7,301 nucleotides of DNA from Luminiphilus sp. (GTDB taxonomy: Bacteria; Pseudomonadota; Gammaproteobacteria; Pseudomonadales; Halieaceae). Positions within the stretch are counted from its first letter, which is position 1, and each line of letters opens with the position of its first letter. The position numbers were made by a program, and so were the translations under genes. The notes beneath the pieces were generated by a model. That model was not told the DNA's origin. It did not search any database and saw only the letters and a list, made by a program, of their open reading frames with translations. Shown piece after piece: positions 1 through 6,446 of this stretch. Location: positions 1 to 7,301 of the forward strand of contig JAHEJH010000123.1 of assembly GCA_024638905.1 (NCBI GenBank). The letters run 5' to 3'.

Positions 1-1
1 C

Positions 2-901
2 TATCCCGGTGCCATAGAGGACGATCTGATGGGCTTGTTTATGGCACGCCACCAGCTGGATCGTGAGCAGGTGTTTCTGGCGTCCGGGTCCAACGAGGGC
101 CTGCAGGCCGCGATGATGGCGTTTGGTAAACGCGGCAAGGTGATCGCACCGGCGTTGACCTACTCAGATCATCTCAATTACGCCGAGAGGCTTGGTGTCG
201 CCGTGCATCGGGTGCCTCTGCGTGAAGACATGGCGGTTGATCTCGAGGCCATGGCACGTGCAGTCGATGACTCCGTCAGCCTGGTCTATCTCTGCAACCC
301 CAATAACCCGACGGGGATGGCCATCGATGGCGATGAGCTGCGCAGCTTCTGCAGAGAGATCAGCCCCAAGGTCCCGATTTTGATCGATGAGGCCTACAAC
401 GAACTCACCGACAAGCCCGACTACACCTCGATGGTCGATCTGGTGCGTGGTGGCGCCAATATTCTTATTACACGGACTTTCTCAAAAATCTTCGGCATGG
501 CCGGGCTTCGTGTGGGCTACGGGATGGGTCATCCCGATATCGTGAGTGTGGTTAAAGACAACGTGATGGCCTGGCCGAACGGCGTGGGGCTTTACGCCGC
601 CTATCACAGCTACCTCGATGAGGACTTCATCGCTTTTTCCCGCGACAAGATTCTTCAGGGCCGCGAGATGGTGAATACCACGTTCCGGCGCCACGGGATT
701 GAACCACTGCCCTCGCAGACGAGTTTTGTCTACGCCGACATCCAGCGCGACGCGGATGTCTTCAAGGCCAAAATGGCCGCTCGCAATGTGAAAATCCGTG
801 GCATTTACAAGGGTTATGATACGTACTCACGGGTCAGCATGGGCCGCATCGAAGAGCTCGAAGTCTTCGATCGCGTCTTTGACGAGGTCTACACGAGCTG
901 A
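2..901 (+). CDS. PLP-dependent class I/II aminotransferase, HisC-like (5' partial)
   Basis: The reading frame is open from the first bases of the window, so the start lies upstream. 299 residues are visible; class I/II enzymes of this type run about 350-400, so the N-terminal arm and part of the small domain are missing. Counting from the Met at position 29, the frame shows the phosphate-binding SGSNEG turn (20-25), NPNNPTG (90-96), the cofactor Asp in LIDEAYNE (D120), the Schiff-base lysine in TFSKIFGMAGLRVGYG (K153), and a C-terminal Arg in YSRVSMG (R268) that in this fold binds the substrate carboxylate. These place it in fold-type I, nearest the histidinol-phosphate aminotransferase branch. 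The enzyme should move an amino group between an amino acid or amino-alcohol phosphate and a 2-oxo acid in the cytoplasm. No his gene is adjacent, so a true HisC role is not supported and the substrate is open. The next gene starts 112 bp downstream; co-transcription is possible but unproven. Confidence 0.9.
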   Translation, partial: YPGAIEDDLMGLFMARHQLDREQVFLASGSNEGLQAAMMAFGKRGKVIAPALTYSDHLNYAERLGVAVHRVPLREDMAVDLEAMARAVDDSVSLVYLCNPNNPTGMAIDGDELRSFCREISPKVPILIDEAYNELTDKPDYTSMVDLVRGGANILITRTFSKIFGMAGLRVGYGMGHPDIVSVVKDNVMAWPNGVGLYAAYHSYLDEDFIAFSRDKILQGREMVNTTFRRHGIEPLPSQTSFVYADIQRDADVFKAKMAARNVKIRGIYKGYDTYSRVSMGRIEELEVFDRVFDEVYTS

Positions 902-1013
902 TGGCGCGACCAAAAGTGATGCCATATTCCCCCGTCTGCGGCCTTGTGATGGCCCTTACGACTCGTCTACCCTGAATACAGGCGGGTGACGGACCAAAGG
1001 GTTCCAGTCGGAC

Positions 1014-1298
1014 ATGATGCTCAATAGCTACAAGCAGTCTGCGCGGTGGGTGCTTTGCGCGGCGATCCTATTCGTCGCCAGCAACACTGTGCATGCCATC
1101 GAGCACGACCTCGGCGGCGACCTTGGGCAAACCCATACCGAATGCCACCACTGCTCAGCTGAGCAGTCCGCTGCGACGCCGACAGCCGTCATCAACCCTA
1201 CACCTTCACTGGCCATCGCATCGGCAGAGAGCCTTGTTGTCGTCTCTGTCGTGGCGCCCAGTACTTTTTTTAAGGCCCGCGCACCGCCTCTCAGCTGA
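1014..1298 (+). CDS. small exported CxxC protein, DUF2946-like, upstream of the ZnuD-like receptor
   Basis: This is a 94-residue protein. Residues 1-28 form a Sec signal peptide: Lys7 and Arg11, a hydrophobic core at 12-22, and cleavage predicted after VHA (28). The mature part begins with a His/Cys cluster, with H31, H41 and the motif C44-H-H-C47. A Ser/Ala/Thr/Pro linker, a second mildly hydrophobic stretch (about 65-81) and a tail ending ARAPPLS follow. This overall plan (signal peptide, Cys/His cluster, short hydrophobic segment, Arg-Ala-Pro-Pro tail) is what I associate with DUF2946-type proteins found beside metal-related TonB receptors; that match is from memory. The receptor starts only 44 bp downstream on the same strand, so they are probably one operon. 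A periplasmic metal-binding or metal-sensing role is inferred from the CHHC motif and the neighbour. The start is uncertain by one codon, since two ATGs are adjacent at 1014 and 1017, and the ribosome site (AAAGGG near 996-1001) is weak and distant. Confidence 0.72.
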   Translation: MMLNSYKQSARWVLCAAILFVASNTVHAIEHDLGGDLGQTHTECHHCSAEQSAATPTAVINPTPSLAIASAESLVVVSVVAPSTFFKARAPPLS

Positions 1299-1331
1299 AC
1301 AAACCCCTTTTAGTTCACTGAAACCTTTTTT

Positions 1332-1337
1332 AGGAGG
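1332..1337 (+). promoter_or_regulatory. strong ribosome binding site of the TonB receptor
   Basis: A perfect AGGAGG lies 5 nt before the ATG at 1343. It fixes the receptor's start in a region where other frames are also open, and predicts much stronger initiation than for the small gene upstream. Confidence 0.85.
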
Positions 1338-1342
1338 CGAGC

Positions 1343-3766
1343 ATGCGGCGCTTATCAGCACGCGCTCTCACTGCAGCGGCGGTTTTACCGTTTACGGCAA
1401 TAGGAAGCGAAGAAACTTTACTGGAAGAAATCGTTGTGACGGCGTCATTTGTCGGCGTTAACGAATCATCCGCTACACGTCCTATCCACGTTCTGGATGG
1501 TGACGTCATGGCTGGAACAGGCGTTCAGTCGCTGGGCGAGCATGTGGATGCGCTTCTTGGCGTCTCCTCTGCGGATTTTGGTGCGGCCGTCGGCCAGCCA
1601 ATCATCCGTGGCATGAGCGGTAACCGCGTCAAAGTGCTGAATAACGGCACGGTGATCCGCGATGTCTCGGCGCTGGGGCCGGATCATGCCGTCGATGTCA
1701 GCCTCAATGACGTTAAGCAGATTGAGATCGTTCGCGGCCCCTCGGCGCTGATGTACTCCAACGGTTCGATCGGGGGCATCGTGAATGTGGTGGATAACAG
1801 TATCCCCACAACAGACCTCGAGGGTTTCAGCGGCACCGTGGGTGCCGAAGCCCAGTCGGTCAATGACGGCGAGGCGGTTGATCTCACGTTGCGCGGCAAT
1901 GTGGGCGGCTTGAATTTGACCTACAGCTATCAGGACGTCGACATGGAGGATTATGAAATCCCCAAGGGCGCGGTGCTCGATATGCACGACGATCATCACG
2001 ACGAGGACCATGAGGACGAGCACGAGGACCACGAAGAGGAGCACGAAGAGGGCCATGAGGAGGGTCATGAGGAGGGTCATAGTGACATGGACAAGCTCGC
2101 CAACTCCGATGTCTCGACCACCTCTCATCGACTGGGCCTGTCCACCACCGGCGACTGGGGCTATGTGGGTCTCTCCTATAGCGATCTGAGTAGCACCTAT
2201 GGCATCCCTTTTCACTCTGAAGCTGCCCATGAAGAGCATGGCGACGAGCATGAGGGTGAGCATGAGGAGGGCCACGAAGAGGGTCACGAGGAAGGGGAGG
2301 AACATCACGATGAGCATGAGGAAGACGATCATACGGGTCATGATGAGCACGGTGAGGAGCGTATTTTTTCCAAGACTGAGTCAGAGATCATTGCGCTGAG
2401 TGGCTCATTTAAAACGTCTATTCCTTTCCTGAATGCCATCGACTTTGCCGTGAAGAACACGGATTACGAGCTCATGGAGCAACACGCCGAAGGTGAAGAG
2501 GAAGAAGGCCACGAAGGCCATGACCACGCGGAAGGCCCAACAGTATTCAGTAATGAAGCCACGGAAGTCTCGGTCGCCTTTGATCTGAGTGCGGGCGAGC
2601 GCATCCGTAGGGTCGTACTGAACTACGCCGAGGAGGAAATCTCCATCATTGGTGAGGAGGCTTTCATGGCCCCGGTGGACTCCACCGAGACCACGCTGGG
2701 CTTCTTCAGCTCGGACGATCTGGGATTTGCCACACTGGATCTGGGTGTGCGCTTTGATCAGGTAGACCGCGATGGTTTCGTTGCCGAGATGCACCACGAT
2801 GATGAGCATGGTGAAGAGCACGAAGGTGACCATGACGAGGAGCATGAGGGTGACCACGACGAGGATCATGAAGGCGAGCACGAAGAGCATCATGAAGAGG
2901 AGATGGTGTACGAGGCTGCGGCGTTCAGTGATGAAGTGTTCAGTGCCGCGGCAACATTACGTCGGGATCTCAATGAGCACAGTTCGCTGTCACTGAGTCT
3001 GGCGAGCGTGAGCAAAACACCGTCGGCCGTCGAGTTGTTCATGAACGGTGAACACCTCGCCAGCAGCCGTTACGAGGTGGGTGACATCACGCTCGACACA
3101 GAGCGCTCAGACAACATCGATCTTGCCTTCAATTTTGATTATCACAACGTTTTCGGTTCGGCTTCTCTTTATTACAACCGGGTCGATAACTACATTTACC
3201 TTCGTGATGAGCTTGAAGAAGAGCATGAAGCGCACATGGACGAGGAGCATGAAGGTGAGCATCACGACGACGACCATGATGAAGAACACTTCGATCATGG
3301 TGGCCTGATTCTGTCGGAGTACCGCCAGCAGGACGCTGAGTTCACCGGTTATGAGATCGAGATTGGAACGCGATTTGATCTACCCCGTGGCGAACTGGAA
3401 TTGACTCTGGGACGAGATGAGGTCGATGCCGAATTTACCAATGGCGGTGATGTGCCTCGGATCGTGCCGGCGAGAAACATGTTCACTGCTCGTTACACGC
3501 TGAGCGATTTCTCCGCCAAACTGCTGGTGAAGGATGTGGAGCGTCAGACTAACGTGGCGCCGGGTGAATCGGCGACCGACGGGTTTACGCTGGTGAACGC
3601 AGATGCGTCGTGGTCGTATGGCTTCAACGACTCTACACGCCTGACGCTGACGGCGTTTGCTCGCAACCTCACTGACGAGGTGGCGCGTAATCACTCATCC
3701 TTTGTGAAGGATCAGGTGCCACTACCAGGCCGGAACATTGGCGTGCGGGTGCGTCTGGATTTCTGA
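1343..3766 (+). CDS. znuD: TonB-dependent outer-membrane receptor, ZnuD-like, with five His/acid-rich loop expansions
   Basis: This is an 807-residue outer-membrane receptor that should import zinc (or another divalent metal) into the periplasm using TonB energy. It has a short signal peptide (about 1-21), a TonB box around EEIVVTA (28-34), and a plug domain at about 40-155 that includes GQPIIRGMSGNRVKVLN and EIVRGPSALMYSNGSIGG. A 22-strand-type barrel follows, ending in the aromatic VRVRLDF typical of outer-membrane proteins. As recalled from memory, several stretches line up with Neisseria ZnuD: the plug motif GQPxIRGxxGxRxKVLN, SAVELFMNGEHLASSRYEVG, the NYIY strand near 617-620, and the NHSSF segment near the C-terminus. 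Five acidic, His-rich insertions lie at about residues 214-246, 291-338, 378-397, 484-520 and 622-652, together holding about 46 His. Each falls between predicted barrel strands, so they are probably extracellular loops. Meningococcal ZnuD has only short His-rich loops. Nickel, copper or cobalt cannot be excluded as substrates. The gene follows the small CHHC protein and ends at a strong terminator. Confidence 0.88.
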   Translation: MRRLSARALTAAAVLPFTAIGSEETLLEEIVVTASFVGVNESSATRPIHVLDGDVMAGTGVQSLGEHVDALLGVSSADFGAAVGQPIIRGMSGNRVKVLNNGTVIRDVSALGPDHAVDVSLNDVKQIEIVRGPSALMYSNGSIGGIVNVVDNSIPTTDLEGFSGTVGAEAQSVNDGEAVDLTLRGNVGGLNLTYSYQDVDMEDYEIPKGAVLDMHDDHHDEDHEDEHEDHEEEHEEGHEEGHEEGHSDMDKLANSDVSTTSHRLGLSTTGDWGYVGLSYSDLSSTYGIPFHSEAAHEEHGDEHEGEHEEGHEEGHEEGEEHHDEHEEDDHTGHDEHGEERIFSKTESEIIALSGSFKTSIPFLNAIDFAVKNTDYELMEQHAEGEEEEGHEGHDHAEGPTVFSNEATEVSVAFDLSAGERIRRVVLNYAEEEISIIGEEAFMAPVDSTETTLGFFSSDDLGFATLDLGVRFDQVDRDGFVAEMHHDDEHGEEHEGDHDEEHEGDHDEDHEGEHEEHHEEEMVYEAAAFSDEVFSAAATLRRDLNEHSSLSLSLASVSKTPSAVELFMNGEHLASSRYEVGDITLDTERSDNIDLAFNFDYHNVFGSASLYYNRVDNYIYLRDELEEEHEAHMDEEHEGEHHDDDHDEEHFDHGGLILSEYRQQDAEFTGYEIEIGTRFDLPRGELELTLGRDEVDAEFTNGGDVPRIVPARNMFTARYTLSDFSAKLLVKDVERQTNVAPGESATDGFTLVNADASWSYGFNDSTRLTLTAFARNLTDEVARNHSSFVKDQVPLPGRNIGVRVRLDF
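1982..2080 (+). repeat. His/acid-rich loop 1, ending in three 12-bp EEGH repeats
   Basis: This encodes receptor residues 214-246, consisting only of His, Asp, Glu and Gly after the first Met, with 10 His. The last 36 bases (2045-2080) are three tandem 12-bp units of the form GAR-GAG-GGY-CAY. His codons recur every 12 bases at 2042, 2054, 2066 and 2078. All units are multiples of three, so copy-number change would keep the frame. Confidence 0.85.
2213..2359 (+). repeat. His/acid-rich loop 2, with five 12-bp period units
   Basis: This encodes receptor residues 291 to about 339, with 13 His, following the barrel motif STYGIPF. Between 2237 and 2296, five consecutive 12-bp units each start with a His codon (HGDE, HEGE, then three HEEG). 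It is the longest of the five insertions. It sits where meningococcal ZnuD has its own His-containing loop after a similar YGLP motif (recalled from memory). Confidence 0.85.
2792..2902 (+). repeat. His/acid-rich loop 4, built on a 24-bp repeat
   Basis: This encodes receptor residues 484-520, with 11 His. Units of 24 bp encoding HEGDHDEE and HEGDHDED lie at 2819-2842 and 2843-2866, and a degenerate third copy (HEGEHEEH) fills 2867-2890. Each 24-bp unit is itself two 12-bp His-spaced blocks, suggesting growth by duplication of a shorter ancestor. Confidence 0.82.
3206..3298 (+). repeat. His/acid-rich loop 5 (degenerate)
   Basis: This encodes receptor residues 622-652, with 8 His and mostly Glu/Asp between them. 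It directly follows the barrel strand containing NYIYLRD. Repeats are visible at protein level, but the DNA units are more diverged than in loops 1, 2 and 4. A shorter related insertion, loop 3, lies at about 2474-2536 (residues 378-398, 4 His). Confidence 0.75.
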
Positions 3767-3789
3767 GCGGCAATGTAGAAAGAACAATC

Positions 3790-3815
3790 ATGGCGCCTCA
3801 GGGCGCCATTTTTTT
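3790..3815 (+). terminator. Rho-independent terminator of the receptor unit
   Basis: A perfect 8-bp stem, ATGGCGCC (3790-3797) with GGCGCCAT (3802-3809), has a TCAG loop and is followed by T at 3809-3815. It begins 24 bp after the receptor stop. On the other strand the same sequence encodes the last codons of the convergent hydrolase, whose stop codon lies in the loop. The minus strand lacks a good T-run after the stem, so it probably works mainly for the plus strand. Confidence 0.9.
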
Positions 3816-4754
3816 ATCTGATGTTGTCAGCGAGCGGGTGGCGAGCCCGCCAGCCTCAACGGCGTCCATATGGCCGGTCATCTCGTCGACCAGCAGCGGA
3901 ATGATGTCCTCGGGCATATTGTGCTCCATACCCTCGATCAGCAAAAAGCGGGAATCCGGGATCAGTGAAGCGGTATGCCGGCCATGCTCGGGCGGCACCA
4001 ACCCGTCATCCGCTCCATGTAACACCAAGGTGGGTGCGGCGATGGTGGCCACCTCGTCGGAGCGATCACCGGTTTTGAAGATGGCCATGAGGTGGCGCTG
4101 CATGGACTCTGGATAAAACCCCCGGTCGCGAATGGACTGTTCGCGGTCCGCTTCGGCTTCACCGGTCGCCAGGTTGCGCAACCTCATCTCAGCCTCGTCA
4201 GTCGGCGGCGGCAGATGGGGCGCGTTGGTGGTCGACATAATCGAGATCAAACTGCGTGTCTTTGCGGGGTGCTGGGCCGCCACAATTTGGGCAATCATGC
4301 CGCCCATGGAGGCGCCGATAATGTGTGCCTCGTTGTAGCCCACTGCGTCCATGAGGCCGGCAATATCGGCCCCCATGTCATTCAACGTATAGGGTGCGTT
4401 CACTGAAAAGCCCAACCGGTATTTGAGCAGTTCCCACCATAAAACGGGCTGCCCCCAGTCATCAAAGCGGGTCGAGGCGCCAGTGTCACGATTGTCCAGC
4501 AGCATGATTTCGTAGCCGCCGTTGGCCAGTCCTGATATTAGCGAGTCACCCCATGCCACATTCGAACCCCCCAGACCCATGATGACCACGACTTTGGGTT
4601 TGTCGGGACCCCGCTCGACGATGCGATAGGCAATGTCGAGCTCGCCGACGGCGGCCATCTGCAGCGGATAGCTGTCTAGGTAGGTGCGGGAATACTCGGC
4701 CTTGCCCGTTAAGGGCAGGCACAGGGCAAACAGGAAAGTTAAAAAGATCCGCAA
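3798..4754 (-). CDS. exported alpha/beta-fold hydrolase (TTG start)
   Basis: This is a 318-residue serine hydrolase. Residues 1-19 are a signal peptide (Arg2, hydrophobic core 4-15, cleavage after GKA), placing the enzyme in the periplasm or outside the cell. The fold is shown by an oxyanion-type loop VVVIMGLGGS (55-64), the nucleophile elbow GASMGG with Ser149, the acid in HGADDGLVPP (Asp250), and the base in EGMEHNMP (His278). The pattern around Asp250 and His278 resembles the aclacinomycin methylesterase / RdmC-type group of esterases (recalled from memory), but the substrate cannot be told. The start is TTG at 4754-4752: a TGAGGA ribosome site lies 6 nt upstream, an in-frame TGA sits at the same place and blocks any longer start, and the next in-frame Met (33) would remove the signal peptide. 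The final codons overlap the receptor terminator. The gene stands alone on its strand and is divergent from the P450. Confidence 0.88.
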   Translation of the reverse strand: MRIFLTFLFALCLPLTGKAEYSRTYLDSYPLQMAAVGELDIAYRIVERGPDKPKVVVIMGLGGSNVAWGDSLISGLANGGYEIMLLDNRDTGASTRFDDWGQPVLWWELLKYRLGFSVNAPYTLNDMGADIAGLMDAVGYNEAHIIGASMGGMIAQIVAAQHPAKTRSLISIMSTTNAPHLPPPTDEAEMRLRNLATGEAEADREQSIRDRGFYPESMQRHLMAIFKTGDRSDEVATIAAPTLVLHGADDGLVPPEHGRHTASLIPDSRFLLIEGMEHNMPEDIIPLLVDEMTGHMDAVEAGGLATRSLTTSDKKMAP

Positions 4755-4760
4755 AACTGG

Positions 4761-4766
4761 TCCTCA
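4761..4766 (-). promoter_or_regulatory. ribosome binding site supporting the TTG start of the hydrolase
   Basis: TGAGGA on the minus strand is separated by 6 nt from the TTG at 4754-4752. Its first three bases are also an in-frame stop, so no longer reading of the gene is possible. Confidence 0.75.
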
Positions 4767-4782
4767 CAGGGAAACGACGCGG

Positions 4783-4788
4783 ATTATA
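4783..4788 (-). promoter_or_regulatory. candidate -10 element of the hydrolase promoter
   Basis: A perfect TATAAT on the minus strand would place transcription start about 10-20 nt before the ribosome site. The nearest -35-like TTGACG (4804-4799) is only 10 bp away, too close for a normal promoter. No good hexamer lies at 16-18 bp, so an activator may be needed or the match may be chance. Confidence 0.4.
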
Positions 4789-4828
4789 CGGCTCTCAACG
4801 TCAAACGGGCTTCATCTCTGCTATTGGG

Positions 4829-4871
4829 CGTCGTTTGCGACGGATCTATGCGCTGCCGCTCAAGTGCGGCA
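4829..4871. promoter_or_regulatory. two dyads in the divergent intergenic region
   Basis: The 243 bp at 4755-4997 contain no credible gene. Two inverted repeats stand out: CGTCG-TTTG-CGACG at 4829-4842, and TGCCGC-TCAAGT-GCGGCA at 4854-4871. Neither is followed by a T-run, so they are not terminators. Their place between two divergent genes makes them candidate operators or RNA leader stems. No convincing promoter for the P450 was found; its ribosome site is AGGA at 4989-4992, 5 nt before the ATG. Confidence 0.35.
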
Positions 4872-4997
4872 CCAGCCATTTAGCCAAAAATGACCCTTAA
4901 CTGGCATGATGCGACCTTGAGCCCCATGATCTGCCCGTAGAAGATCGCCGTAGCCTACACCGGCGCCAACTGACACAGCACCTTATTCAGGAATCCA

Positions 4998-6386
4998 ATG
5001 AATAGCGCACAACCGATAGAACACCATCCGGCAGTGAGCGACGACATTTTGCTCGATAGCGGCGCGCGCGACCCGGTCTTTGAGGAGACCTATCCGCGTT
5101 TGCCCGGCTTCAAGCTGGGCGTCACGAACTCCTGGACCCGCGGGCAACCCTTCGATTTTTATCGCCGTATGCGCGAGGACGCGCCGGTGATGTGGTCACA
5201 GATCAAAAAGCCGTCCTCTGGATTCTGGTCCGTGGTGCGCTACGACGACGTCAAACACGTGGAGCTCAACCCGCAGATCTTTTCCTCCCAGCGAGGCAGC
5301 ATCAATATGAGCGTGCTGCGCAACGACAAGGGTAGGGCAGAGCGGCTGATGTATGCCGCCTACAACTCGCTCATTAACCTCGACGCGGATCTTCATCGGG
5401 ATCTGCGCACCCAGCAAGCGGCTTTTTTCTTCCCCGCTTATATCGAGACCTTAAAGGAGCGGGTGGGCCGCAAGATTGACGATTTGCTCGACAATATGGA
5501 GCGGCAGGGCCCGGTAGTGGACTTCGCCAAGCTGTTCTCCATTGAATTACCTATGTTCACCCTATGCGAAATGCTGGGTGTCGACGAGGAAGACCGCGCC
5601 GACATCATCAAGTGGATGCACTACCTCGAGCTGGCCCCTCAGTTCATCACCCACCCGTTCAGGATGCTCCTCGCCGAGCCCTCCTTCCCGTTCCGTTTTG
5701 AGAAGATCCTGCACGATATGTTCAGCTACGGCGAGCGGGTGATGGCGGACCGAATCCGCAACCCCCGCGAGGACCTGCTGACCACCATTGCCAACGCGAC
5801 GCTGGGCGAAAAGCCCTTGTCACAGAGCTATCTTGACGGCTCATGGCTACTGATTATTTTTGCGGGTAATGATACGACCCGGAATTCCCTCTCGGGCACG
5901 ATCCGCCTGCTAACCGAGTTTCCCGAGCAGCGGCAGATGGTGCTCGATGACCCGTCATTGATCGAACGGATGTCCCACGAGGCACTGCGCATGGTGTCAC
6001 CGGTGATGCACATGCGGCGCACCGCAATGGAAGACACTGAAGTCGCCGGACAGCGCATCGCCAAAGATGAAAAAGTGGTCATGTGGTACGGCGCGGCGAA
6101 CCGGGACCCCTCCGTTTTCCCCAACCCCGACCAGTTCGACATGATGCGCGACAACGTCGATAAGCATCTAGCCTTCGGCCACGGCGTGCATCGTTGTCTG
6201 GGCAATCGGGTTGCGCAGCTGCAGCTCAAGATGGCCTATGAGCGCATTCTCGAGCGGTTCCCGAATATCTACTGGACCGGCAAACAGAAGATCGAGCCGA
6301 TTATTTTGGTGCATGCGATTTCGAGTCTGCAGGTCAACCTCTACGGCAAAGACGGCAAGCGCCCGGTGATGGTGGCGACTTCCTAA
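4998..6386 (+). CDS. soluble bacterial cytochrome P450 (CYP153/CYP125-like)
   Basis: This is a 462-residue cytoplasmic haem monooxygenase with no signal peptide or membrane anchor, about 40-50 residues longer than the simplest bacterial P450s because of an N-terminal extension. All core motifs are present: the I-helix AGNDTT (289-294, with the acid-alcohol pair D292/T293), the ExxR motif EALR (E328, R331), and the haem loop FGHGVHRCLG (393-402) with proximal Cys400. The stretches MHMRRTAMEDTEVAG and KVVMWYGAANRD and the GNR after the Cys loop recall CYP153 alkane/fatty-acid omega-hydroxylases and the CYP124/125/142 steroid group. I infer hydroxylation of a hydrophobic alkyl, terpenoid or sterol-like compound; the exact family needs a phylogeny. 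Such P450s need electrons from a ferredoxin and its reductase, neither of which is in the window. It leads a probable operon, with the membrane protein 60 bp downstream. Confidence 0.92.
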   Translation: MNSAQPIEHHPAVSDDILLDSGARDPVFEETYPRLPGFKLGVTNSWTRGQPFDFYRRMREDAPVMWSQIKKPSSGFWSVVRYDDVKHVELNPQIFSSQRGSINMSVLRNDKGRAERLMYAAYNSLINLDADLHRDLRTQQAAFFFPAYIETLKERVGRKIDDLLDNMERQGPVVDFAKLFSIELPMFTLCEMLGVDEEDRADIIKWMHYLELAPQFITHPFRMLLAEPSFPFRFEKILHDMFSYGERVMADRIRNPREDLLTTIANATLGEKPLSQSYLDGSWLLIIFAGNDTTRNSLSGTIRLLTEFPEQRQMVLDDPSLIERMSHEALRMVSPVMHMRRTAMEDTEVAGQRIAKDEKVVMWYGAANRDPSVFPNPDQFDMMRDNVDKHLAFGHGVHRCLGNRVAQLQLKMAYERILERFPNIYWTGKQKIEPIILVHAISSLQVNLYGKDGKRPVMVATS

Positions 6387-6400
6387 TCACCGGCTCCCCC

Positions 6401-6431
6401 GTTTTGATTTAGGATTAACCGACGTCAAAAC
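6401..6431 (+). repeat. inverted repeat between P450 and membrane protein genes
   Basis: Perfect 7-bp arms, GTTTTGA (6401-6407) and TCAAAAC (6425-6431), flank 17 bases in the 60-bp gap. The repeat ends just before the next ribosome site (GAGGGAG, 6437-6443). It has no T-run and is AT-rich, so termination is unlikely; a regulator site or mRNA stem is possible. Confidence 0.4.
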
Positions 6432-6446
6432 AATAAGAGGGAGCGC

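Noticed and set aside
2..901. Naming the aminotransferase hisC
   Set aside because: Fold and motifs fit, but many related enzymes act on other substrates, the N-terminus is missing and no histidine gene is adjacent.
902..1013. Zur operator expected before a zinc-uptake unit; short dyad CCTG-AATA-CAGG at 971-982
   Set aside because: The dyad has only 4-bp arms and does not resemble the AT-rich Zur palindrome. No convincing promoter or Zur site was found here or at 1299-1342.
2045..2080. Short direct repeats as a possible CRISPR array
   Set aside because: Units are 12 bp with no spacers, are in frame with the receptor and encode a His/Glu motif.
1466..2350. Long minus-strand open frame opposite the receptor, with a hydrophobic start
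   Set aside because: It is the antisense of the GAG/CAT/GAC-rich repeats, which read as Leu, Met and Val on the other strand. It has no ribosome site and lies wholly inside a well-supported gene.
2405..2893. Second minus-strand open frame opposite loops 3 and 4
   Set aside because: Same cause: low-complexity antisense of the His/acid repeats. The apparent membrane segments are an artefact of codon composition.
3798..4754. Hydrolase as a lipoprotein because of Cys12 in the signal peptide
   Set aside because: The residues before Cys12 (FAL) do not form a lipobox, and a standard cleavage site follows at GKA.
4901..4920. Possible sigma-54 promoter (CTGGCATGATGC) upstream of the P450
   Set aside because: The GC of the -12 element is not at the required spacing from the GG of the -24 element.
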